From: Leisingera aquaemixtae
GTDB lineage: Bacteria > Pseudomonadota > Alphaproteobacteria > Rhodobacterales > Rhodobacteraceae
Direction of reading: 5' to 3'
NCBI RefSeq assembly: GCF_019801145.1
Contig: NZ_JAHVJQ010000001.1
Span: forward strand, 868,001 to 932,000
Length of the DNA: 64,000 bases
The position numbers and the translations under genes are program-made. Of the stretch, positions 53,673 to 62,982 are shown piece after piece; the stretch's first letter is position 1, and every line of letters starts with the position of its first letter. Below the pieces are notes generated by a model. That model was not told the origin of the DNA. It made no database searches and saw only the letters and a list, made by a program, of their open reading frames with translations.

Positions 53673-54879
53673 GAAAGCTCTTGCCGGGGCCTTGGGCCGG
53701 AACGTTCAGATGGGCAGCGATGGAGGCCGCCACATCGGCGAATTTGATCTGCCCGATGGTGCCCGCGTCAAGCCCGGCGATCAGCACCGGCACCTGTTCG
53801 CGGGTGTGGTCGGAGCCGGGCCAGCTGGGGTCATTGCCATGATCGGCGGTCAGCACCAGCATGTCGCCCTTACGCAGCCTGGGCAGCAGGCGGTCAAGTT
53901 CGGCGTCAAACCACTCCAGCGCCCTTGCATAGCCGGAGATGTCGCGGGTGTGGCCGTGCAGGGTGTCGAACTCGACGAAATTGGCAAAGGTCAGGCTGCC
54001 GTCCTCCGCCGTCTCCACCGCTTCAAAAAGATGCTCCATCAGCTTGGCATCCGACCCTTTTTTCAGGGTGTCGATACCGGTCATGGAGAAGATGTCGCCG
54101 ATCTTGCCGATGGCGTGGACCTTGCGTCCAGCGTCCTGCACCCAGTTGGTAAGAACTGGCGCCGGCGGGCTGATTGCGTAATCACGGCGGTTGGTGGTGC
54201 GAGTGAAGCCCTCTTCTGCCGAACCCAGGAAGGGACGCGCGATGACCCGGCCCACTTTCATGGCGTGGAGCCGCGGGGCAATGGCCTCGCAAAGCGCCAG
54301 CAGGCGGTCGAGGCCGAATGTTTCCTCATGCGCGGCGATCTGAAAGACGCTGTCGGCGGAGGTATAGCAAATTGGTTGGCCGGTGCGCATATGTTCGGCA
54401 CCCAGATCATCAAGGATCACCGTGCCGGAGGCGTGGCAGTTGCCAAGGATGCCATCGGTGCCCGCCTGCTCCGCCACAAAGGTGGTCAGATCATCGGGAA
54501 AGGACGGCGCCTGATCGGGGAAATAGTGCCAGTCCCAGGGCACCGGCAGGCCTGCCAGCTCCCAATGGCCCGACGGCGTGTCCTTGCCGCGGCTGAGCTC
54601 GCGGGCAGAGCCCCAGCGGCCCTGAGGCACTGCATCCAGGCCGGGAAACGGCACCGACGACGCCAGCCTCATCGCTGCACCGAGGCCGAGGCGTTCCATG
54701 TTCGGAACATGCAACGGGCCGCTGCGGCCCTCCTCCGCCTGCCCGGCAGTGCAGGCCTGGGTAATATGGGCCAGCGTGTTGGCGCCCAAGTCCGGCAGGT
54801 CGCCGTTGAAGAAAGTGCCGGCATCCGGCGCGCCGCCGATGCCAACGGAATCCATCACCACAAGGAAGGCACGGGGCAT
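53668..54879 (-). CDS. deoB: Phosphopentomutase
   Basis: 403 residues. PRAFLVVMDSVGIGGAPDA (metal-binding aspartate), DTPSGHWELAGLPV with the catalytic threonine region, and LVLTADHGNDPSWPGSDHT (metal ligands) are typical of DeoB. It interconverts (deoxy)ribose-1-phosphate and 5-phosphate in nucleoside breakdown. Start ATG 54879 overlaps the deoA stop by one base (TGATG), indicating coupling. Confidence 0.96.
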   Translation of the reverse strand: MPRAFLVVMDSVGIGGAPDAGTFFNGDLPDLGANTLAHITQACTAGQAEEGRSGPLHVPNMERLGLGAAMRLASSVPFPGLDAVPQGRWGSARELSRGKDTPSGHWELAGLPVPWDWHYFPDQAPSFPDDLTTFVAEQAGTDGILGNCHASGTVILDDLGAEHMRTGQPICYTSADSVFQIAAHEETFGLDRLLALCEAIAPRLHAMKVGRVIARPFLGSAEEGFTRTTNRRDYAISPPAPVLTNWVQDAGRKVHAIGKIGDIFSMTGIDTLKKGSDAKLMEHLFEAVETAEDGSLTFANFVEFDTLHGHTRDISGYARALEWFDAELDRLLPRLRKGDMLVLTADHGNDPSWPGSDHTREQVPVLIAGLDAGTIGQIKFADVAASIAAHLNVPAQGPGKSFL

Positions 54880-56183
54880 CAGGAGATCCTTTCGTGAACC
54901 AGCGGCGGCAGGGTGTCCGGCGCATCGCCGATGGCGATGGCCGCCTGGACCGCAGCCTCTGCCATGTCTGCTGCATCTTCGCTGGCGGCGTGGATGCGGG
55001 CAAGGGTGTCTCCTGCCCCGACCTTCCGGCCCAGGCGGGCAATGTCCGAGATGCCAACACCCGGTTGAATCTTGTCGCTTTCCACCATCCGGCCGCCGCC
55101 CAGAGCGACCACTGCCAGGCCAAGTGCCTCGCCATTCATGGCGGAGACATGCCCGGCTGCGGGGGCTTTGACTTCGCGCACCACTTCTGCGCCCGGAAGG
55201 TGATCCTGCCATTTTGAAGCAAAGTCCGCGGGGCCGCCCATGGCAGCAATCATCTTGGCAAAGCGTTCTGCCGCGCGGCCATCGGTAAGGGCTGCGCCGA
55301 TCCTGGCCGCGCCGTCATCAGCATCCGCTGCGAGGCCCGCGTGGGCCAGCAGCTCTCCGCCCAGTATTGCAGTGATCTCCGCCAGAGGCGCGGATGCGCC
55401 GCATGTCAGCACCCGCATCACCTCCGCCACCTCCAGCGCGTTGCCAAGCGCCGGTGCCAGCGGCTGGTTCATGTCGGTGATCAGCGCAGAGGTCTTACAG
55501 CCCGCAGCATTGGCGGTATCGCAAAGCGATTGCGCCAGCGCCCGGGCGTCATCGGCGGTCTTCATGAAAGCGCCGGAGCCGATCTTGACGTCCAGCACCA
55601 GCGCATCCGGCGAGGCCGCGAGTTTCTTGGAGAGGATCGAGGCGGTGATCAGGTCGAGGCTTTCCACCGTCGCGGTCACATCGCGGATTGCGTAAAGGCG
55701 TTTATCCGCGGGGGCGATCTGCGCCGTGGCGCCGACAATGGCACAGCCCATGTCCTGCATCATCCGGCGCAGGTGGTCTTCGCTGACGCTGGTGGAGACT
55801 CCGGGGATCGCTTCCAGCTTGTCCAGCGTGCCGCCGGTGTGGCCGAGCCCGCGGCCGGAGATCATCGGCACATAAGCCCCGCAGGCCGCCAGCGCAGGCG
55901 CCAGCAGCAGCGAGACGCAATCGCCCACACCGCCGGTGGAATGCTTGTCCAGCACCGGGCCGTCCAGGTCCCACGTCAGCACATCGCCGGTGTCGCGCAT
56001 CGCCAGCGTCAGGGCGCGGCGTCCTTCGACGCTGAGGCCTTGCAGGCAGACCGCCATGGCAAAGGCCCCGGCCTGCGCGTCCGAGACTGCGCCGCTGGCC
56101 AGGCCGTCGGCAAACCAGCGCAGCGCGTCCTCGCCGGGCGTTTCACCGCGCCGGAGCGTTGCGTTGATGGCGCGGGCGTCCAT
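54879..56183 (-). CDS. deoA: Thymidine phosphorylase
   Basis: 434 residues. The signature MISGRGLGHTGGTLDKLEA is complete, with DKHSTGGVGDCVSLLLAP (phosphate site) and KIGSGAFMKT. It phosphorolyses thymidine and deoxyuridine to base and deoxyribose-1-phosphate. It overlaps cdd upstream and deoB downstream by one base each (TGATG), so the three are one translational chain. Confidence 0.97.
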   Translation of the reverse strand: MDARAINATLRRGETPGEDALRWFADGLASGAVSDAQAGAFAMAVCLQGLSVEGRRALTLAMRDTGDVLTWDLDGPVLDKHSTGGVGDCVSLLLAPALAACGAYVPMISGRGLGHTGGTLDKLEAIPGVSTSVSEDHLRRMMQDMGCAIVGATAQIAPADKRLYAIRDVTATVESLDLITASILSKKLAASPDALVLDVKIGSGAFMKTADDARALAQSLCDTANAAGCKTSALITDMNQPLAPALGNALEVAEVMRVLTCGASAPLAEITAILGGELLAHAGLAADADDGAARIGAALTDGRAAERFAKMIAAMGGPADFASKWQDHLPGAEVVREVKAPAAGHVSAMNGEALGLAVVALGGGRMVESDKIQPGVGISDIARLGRKVGAGDTLARIHAASEDAADMAEAAVQAAIAIGDAPDTLPPLVHERIS

Positions 56184-56575
56184 CAGCTGCGCTCCATATG
56201 ATCCGCGTCAAAGGCGCCGGGCAGCAGCGCGGCGATGGTGGTTTCCTGCTCCTCGCCGTCGGTGGTGGCCATGATGACCTTGACGTCTCCGCTGGCGAAT
56301 TCCTTTATCTTCTGGCGGCAGCCGCCGCAGGGGGTGATCGGGGTCGGGCAGTCGGCGATCACATAGACCTCCGCCAGGTTTTTCTCCCCTGCAGCCACCA
56401 TCGAGGCGATGGCGCCGGCCTCGGCGCAGGTGCCCTCAGGATAGGCGACGTTTTCGACATTGCAGCCCACATAGATCTGGCCGGAGGCGGAGCGGACAGC
56501 GGCGCCGACCTTAAAGTTGGAATACGGCGCGTGGGCGTTTTCGCGGACGGCGGCGGCGGCGGCTTTGAGGCTCAT
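56183..56575 (-). CDS. cdd: Cytidine deaminase
   Basis: 130 residues from ATG 56575, preceded by GGGGAA; an upstream ATG at 56599 would overlap the operator-like repeat. The zinc-dependent deaminase motifs are CAEAGAI (H/C-A-E) and PCGGCRQ (PCxxC), with NFKVGAAV and NVENVAYPEGTC. It converts cytidine and deoxycytidine to uridine and deoxyuridine. First gene of the nucleoside salvage operon. Confidence 0.96.
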   Translation of the reverse strand: MSLKAAAAAVRENAHAPYSNFKVGAAVRSASGQIYVGCNVENVAYPEGTCAEAGAIASMVAAGEKNLAEVYVIADCPTPITPCGGCRQKIKEFASGDVKVIMATTDGEEQETTIAALLPGAFDADHMERS

Positions 56576-56590
56576 GGCGATTCCCCGGTT

Positions 56591-56608
56591 TTTGATCATT
56601 TGGTCAAG
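56591..56608. promoter_or_regulatory. Operator-like repeat upstream of cdd (site 2 of shared pair)
   Basis: TTTGATC (56591-56597), ATTT, GGTCAAG (56602-56608): the same length and spacing as site 1 before upp, with two changed bases. It lies 16-33 bp upstream of the cdd start, where a repressor would block the promoter or leader. Confidence 0.55.
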
Positions 56609-56679
56609 ATGCCGCAGGATAGCTGAATTACTCCGCGAAGCGGAAGCCCCCGGATGCAGTTCTTTGCCCAGATCCCCGC

Positions 56680-57765
56680 TCAGGCAAGCGCGGTATTGAA
56701 CACCCCCGGAAGCGTCACCTCCAGCAACTCCACATCGTCAGACGGCGCGTTGAGGCGCGTCTTCATGCCCGGCGGAATGACAAAGGCATCGCCCTGCTCC
56801 AAGCGGTAAGGCTCGCGGCCCTCACCCTCCAGCGTCACCTCGCCGTTCATCACAAAGGTAAAATGGATGTCGGTGTCATGCGCAGCCCATTGCGGATCGC
56901 CCTCGCCCCGGCGCACCACCTGCACGCCAGCGACGCCCTTGGTGTTTTCGGCAATGGTGGTGTCGCGGCAGATATAGCCCGGCAGTCGGAACGGCAACCA
57001 CTCGGCGCCTTCCGCCTTGTTGTAGACAAACCGCTGGCCCTGCCATTCCCGTTCGGGACGGTAGTGCGGCGTCGGCAGTGTCATCTCGTGGTCGATCTCC
57101 GTCACATGCTCAGCCGGAACGCCGATTTCGATCACCTGCACGTTGTCGCTGGCTTCCAGCACCCGGTGGCGGATTTCCGGCGGCTGGATGAAGCAGTCGC
57201 CCGCTGTGAGCCGCATCTTTTCGCCCTGATCCTCATAGACCACATCGACCCAGCCGTGGATGCAGAAGATCAGCTGGAAGCCAACCCGGTGGAAATGCAC
57301 CATGTCCGGCACCGGACCGCCGTCGGGAATGCGTATGTGACTGGCGATGATCGAGCCGCCTAGCCGGTCCGGCACCAGGTCGCGGTAGTGCATGCCTGCG
57401 CGGCCGATGATCCAGGGCGCCTGGTCCTTGAGACGGCGGACCACGAAACTGTGCACGGTCTCCGGCATCACCATCGGCGGGTGGCGGTCTTCAATTTCGA
57501 TCTTCGTGCCATTGGGTGCGGTCAGACGGCGCCGGCCTTCGGCAAATCCATCAGGATCTTCAGTCAAAATGCGGATTGTGCCGGGGCTTTCCTCGGCGCC
57601 TTTTTCGATCCTGAGGCGCAGGCTGTGGCCGGAGAACACCGCGACGCGCGGATCATCCGCCGGATAGATCATATCCATCTTCATACCCAACACCTTGGTA
57701 TAAAACGGAATATCATTGCGCAGCTCATCCGTCGGCAGGCGGATCTCGGCGATTGTTTCGCTCAT
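56680..57765 (-). CDS. VOC-bicupin fusion protein
   Basis: 361 residues; AGGGAGTG precedes the start. Residues ~1-60 plus following strands resemble half of a glyoxalase/VOC domain (ELRNDIPFYTKVLGMKMDMI, DDPRVAVFSGHSLRLRIEKG). Residues ~150-235 form a first cupin (VPDMVHFHRVGFQLIFCIHG, AGDCFIQPPEIRHRVLEAS) and ~270-350 a second (AAHDTDIHFTFVMNGEVTLE, QGDAFVIPPGMKTRLNAP). The first cupin has a full His set, the second fewer. Probably a dioxygenase- or isomerase-like cytosolic enzyme; substrate unknown. It is divergent from malic enzyme. Confidence 0.8.
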   Translation of the reverse strand: MSETIAEIRLPTDELRNDIPFYTKVLGMKMDMIYPADDPRVAVFSGHSLRLRIEKGAEESPGTIRILTEDPDGFAEGRRRLTAPNGTKIEIEDRHPPMVMPETVHSFVVRRLKDQAPWIIGRAGMHYRDLVPDRLGGSIIASHIRIPDGGPVPDMVHFHRVGFQLIFCIHGWVDVVYEDQGEKMRLTAGDCFIQPPEIRHRVLEASDNVQVIEIGVPAEHVTEIDHEMTLPTPHYRPEREWQGQRFVYNKAEGAEWLPFRLPGYICRDTTIAENTKGVAGVQVVRRGEGDPQWAAHDTDIHFTFVMNGEVTLEGEGREPYRLEQGDAFVIPPGMKTRLNAPSDDVELLEVTLPGVFNTALA

Positions 57766-57850
57766 TTTTCACTCCCTGATCTGTTGGCAGGACAGTGACC
57801 CTGCGGCAGTGTTTATGCAAGAACCCGCCGCCCTGGCTGCCGCCGCGTCC

Positions 57851-57904
57851 GTTTGCGTCAGTTTGCGCTATGTTTCCGGCAGAAAAAATGGTTTAACGCT
57901 AAAC
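57851..57904. promoter_or_regulatory. Short repeats in the cupin-malic enzyme intergenic region
   Basis: Two direct GTTTGCG repeats 10 bp apart (57851-57857, 57861-57867) and a small dyad GTTTA/TAAAC (57891-57895, 57900-57904) lie 25-78 bp before the malic enzyme start. The 10-bp phase is compatible with a regulator on one DNA face. Confidence 0.3.
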
Positions 57905-57928
57905 AATACCCTTTCCGAGGAGCGCCAG

Positions 57929-60202
<2,274 letters not shown>

Positions 60203-60246
60203 CTGCGCGGCCCCATTTGCCGGCCGCCCAACCAGGGAGGCCGGAC

Positions 60247-60639
60247 ATGAGAGGGCATTGCCACTGCGGCGCAGTGCATTGGGAGAGCCGGGCCGAGGCG
60301 GCCTGGAGCTGCTATTGCCACTGCGCCGACTGCCGCCGCAACTGCGCGGCACCTGTCACCGCGTTTTTCGGGCTGCCGCATGAGGCGGTGGAATGGTCCG
60401 GCGCCTCACCCAAGGTCTACAATTCATCAGAAGGCGTGGAGCGGCTGTTCTGCGGCGCCTGCGGCACGCAGATGGCCTATCGCACGGCCCGCGATCCGGT
60501 GAACATCCACCTTTACACCGCCACGCTGGAGAGCCCCAGCCAGATGCCTCCCAAGTTCCATGTGTTCCATTCAGACCATGTGAGCTGGCTGGAGCTGAAA
60601 GACAGCCTGCCCCGCTATGCCAAATCCTCAAGCGGGTGA
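60247..60639 (+). CDS. GFA/Mss4-like zinc protein (DUF636)
   Basis: 130 residues; GGGAGG upstream of ATG 60247. The zinc ligands are in CHCGAVHW, YCHCADCRRNC and FCGACGTQM, and TAFFGLPHEAVEW follows the family pattern. These proteins are called glutathione-dependent formaldehyde-activating-like, but most act in unknown ways. It lies 44 nt after malic enzyme and could be cotranscribed. Confidence 0.88.
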   Translation: MRGHCHCGAVHWESRAEAAWSCYCHCADCRRNCAAPVTAFFGLPHEAVEWSGASPKVYNSSEGVERLFCGACGTQMAYRTARDPVNIHLYTATLESPSQMPPKFHVFHSDHVSWLELKDSLPRYAKSSSG

Positions 60640-60674
60640 TTCCCGGCCGCGGATTTCGGCGGGCAGCGCCTAAA

Positions 60675-60755
60675 TTTGCAAGTTTGCAATCTTTTGGCGC
60701 TTTTCAGGATTATTCTGCAGCAAAGACCGGTTTGCAAAGCATGCGGGCTGCAAAG
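60675..60755. promoter_or_regulatory. TTTGCAA boxes upstream of prpE, ScfR/PccR-type operator
   Basis: TTTGCAA at 60675-60681 and 60683-60689 (tandem, 8-bp period) and TTTGCAAA at 60731-60738, with a partial TGCAAAG at 60749-60755. From memory, PccR of Rhodobacter sphaeroides (an ScfR-family regulator of propionyl-CoA carboxylase) and RamB use TTTGCAAA motifs. Position 150-230 bp before prpE fits propionate control. Confidence 0.6.
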
Positions 60756-60765
60756 CCGCGGCAGC

Positions 60766-60813
60766 CTGTAAATCCTGTAAACAGTTGGCAGAAATCCGGC
60801 CGGATGCTGTAAA
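60766..60813. repeat. Three CTGTAAA repeats upstream of prpE
   Basis: CTGTAAA at 60766-60772, 60775-60781 and 60807-60813. The first two are 9 bp apart. They lie between the TTTGCAA boxes and the prpE start and may form part of the same control region or the core promoter. Confidence 0.4.
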
Positions 60814-60902
60814 TTCATTGACGAACCTTGCCTGCGGATGCCGCAAAACTTGCCCGGCCGCCGGCTTCTCGCCTACGCAATTGGCAGGAGGAGATGAACA
60901 CC

Positions 60903-62792
60903 ATGGGATATCAGGATATTTACGCTGCCTGGAAACAGGATCCGGAAGGCTTCTGGATGGAGGCTGCCGGCGCGATCAGCTGGGACGAGGCGCCGAAACA
61001 GGCCCTGTCCGACAAGGGCGAGGGCCTTTATGAATGGTTTGCCGATGCCAAGGTGAACACCTGCTACAACGCCGTTGACCGCCATGTCGAACAGGGCCGC
61101 GGCGAGCAGACCGCGATCATCTACGACAGCCCGGTCACCCATACCAAGCGCGAAATCTCCTATGTCGAATTGCGCAACCGGGTCGCCACCCTGGCCGGCG
61201 CGCTGCGCGCCAAGGGTGTGGAAAAAGGCGACCGTGTCATCATCTATATGCCGATGATCCCCGAGGCGCTGGAGGCGATGCTGGCCTGCGCCCGCATCGG
61301 CGCAGTGCATTCGGTGGTGTTCGGCGGCTTTGCCTCCAACGAGCTGGCGGTGCGGATCGACGATGCCAAGCCCAAGGCGATCATCGCCGCCTCCTGCGGC
61401 ATTGAGCCGGGCCGGATCGTGCACTACAAACCGCTCCTGGACGGCGCCATCGACCTGGCCGCGCACAAGCCCGACTTCTGCGTGATCTTCCAGCGCGAGC
61501 AGGAAGTGGCGGATCTGGTCCCGGGCCGCGACGTCAACTGGCACGGCTTCCAGTACGGCGTGGAGCCTGCCGAATGTGTGCCGGTCGAGGGCAACCACCC
61601 CTCCTACATCCTCTACACTTCCGGCACCACCGGCCAGCCCAAGGGGGTGATCCGCCACACCGCAGGCCAGCTGGTGGCGCTGAACTGGACCATGAAGAAC
61701 ATCTACAACGTGGAGCCGGGCGACGTGTTCTGGGCCGCGTCCGATGTGGGCTGGGTCGTGGGCCACAGCTATATCTGTTACGGGCCGCTCATTCACGGCA
61801 ACACCACCATCGTGTTCGAGGGCAAGCCGGTCGGCACCCCGGATGCGGGCACCTTCTGGCGGGTGATCTCCGAACATAAGGTCAAGAGCTTCTTCACCGC
61901 CCCCACCGCCTTCCGCGCGGTAAAGCGGGAAGACCCCAAGGGCGAGTTCGTCAAGAAATACGACCTCAGCTGCCTCCAGCAGGTTTACCTGGCGGGCGAG
62001 CGCGCGGACCCGGACACCATCACCTGGGCGCAGGAACAGCTGAAGGTGCCGGTGGTCGACCACTGGTGGCAGACAGAGACCGGCTGGTCGATTGCGGCGA
62101 ACCCGCTGGGGATCGAGGAGCTGCCGACGAAACTGGGCTCCCCTGCCGTGCCGATGCCCGGGTATGACGTGGACATCCTGGACGAAGGCGGCAACCCGGT
62201 TGCGGCCGGCGAACTGGGCGCGATTGCGGTGAAACTGCCGCTGCCGCCGGGCACCCTGCCGACGCTGTGGAATGCCGAGGCCCGCTTCAAGAAGAGCTAT
62301 CTCAACACCTTCCCCGGCTACTATGAGACCGGCGACGCCGGCATGAAGGACGAGGACGGCTATCTCTACATCATGGCGCGCACCGATGACGTGATCAACG
62401 TGGCGGGCCACCGGCTGTCGACCGGCGGCATGGAAGAAGTGCTGGCAGGCCACCCGGATGTCGCCGAATGCGCGGTGATCGGGGTGGCGGACAGCCTCAA
62501 GGGCCAGATGCCGGTGGGCTTCCTCTGCCTCAATTCAGGCGCCGACCGCGACCATGGCGAGGTGGTGGCCGAGGTCGTCAAACTGGTGCGCGAGAAGATC
62601 GGCCCGGTCGCGGCCTTCAAGCTGGCGGTTGTCGTCGACCGGCTGCCCAAGACCCGCTCCGGCAAGATCCTGCGCGGCACCATGGTGAACATTGCCGACG
62701 GCACGCCGTGGAAGATGCCCGCCACCATCGACGATCCGGCAATCCTGGACGAGATCACCGCGGCGCTGCAGACCATCGGCTACGCCAAGTAA
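60903..62792 (+). CDS. prpE: Propionate-CoA ligase (propionyl-CoA synthetase)
   Basis: 629 residues from ATG 60903; AGGAGGAG at 60886-60893 is correctly spaced for this start and too close to the ATG at 60894. Adenylation motifs: YILYTSGTTGQPKGVIRH, DHWWQTETGWSIAANP, YYETGDAGMKDEDGY and the acetylation-prone lysine in TRSGKILRGTM. The Phe/Trp-rich acetyl-CoA synthetase-like core with WAASDVGWVVGHSYI and length fit PrpE rather than Acs. It activates propionate to propionyl-CoA, feeding the methylmalonyl-CoA route typical of this group. Confidence 0.94.
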   Translation: MGYQDIYAAWKQDPEGFWMEAAGAISWDEAPKQALSDKGEGLYEWFADAKVNTCYNAVDRHVEQGRGEQTAIIYDSPVTHTKREISYVELRNRVATLAGALRAKGVEKGDRVIIYMPMIPEALEAMLACARIGAVHSVVFGGFASNELAVRIDDAKPKAIIAASCGIEPGRIVHYKPLLDGAIDLAAHKPDFCVIFQREQEVADLVPGRDVNWHGFQYGVEPAECVPVEGNHPSYILYTSGTTGQPKGVIRHTAGQLVALNWTMKNIYNVEPGDVFWAASDVGWVVGHSYICYGPLIHGNTTIVFEGKPVGTPDAGTFWRVISEHKVKSFFTAPTAFRAVKREDPKGEFVKKYDLSCLQQVYLAGERADPDTITWAQEQLKVPVVDHWWQTETGWSIAANPLGIEELPTKLGSPAVPMPGYDVDILDEGGNPVAAGELGAIAVKLPLPPGTLPTLWNAEARFKKSYLNTFPGYYETGDAGMKDEDGYLYIMARTDDVINVAGHRLSTGGMEEVLAGHPDVAECAVIGVADSLKGQMPVGFLCLNSGADRDHGEVVAEVVKLVREKIGPVAAFKLAVVVDRLPKTRSGKILRGTMVNIADGTPWKMPATIDDPAILDEITAALQTIGYAK

Positions 62793-62843
62793 CACACGCG
62801 GTTCCCTGCACCGGAAACGGCCAAAATCCTGCGAGCATCTTTC

Positions 62844-62872
62844 AAGGCTCCGCCATCAGGCGGAGCCTTTTT
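62844..62872 (+). terminator. Rho-independent terminator after prpE
   Basis: Arms AAGGCTCCGCC (62844-62854) and GGCGGAGCCTT (62859-62869), loop ATCA, then a T-run. Confidence 0.93.
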
Positions 62873-62982
62873 GCCACCCCGGAAAGCGGGCCGGACGCCC
62901 CGCGGGATTCCGGCTGCCTGCCGTCCGGTTTTGCTTGCAACTCCGCCCTGCCTGCCTAGGCTGCAGCCAGGGAGGCTTGCGC

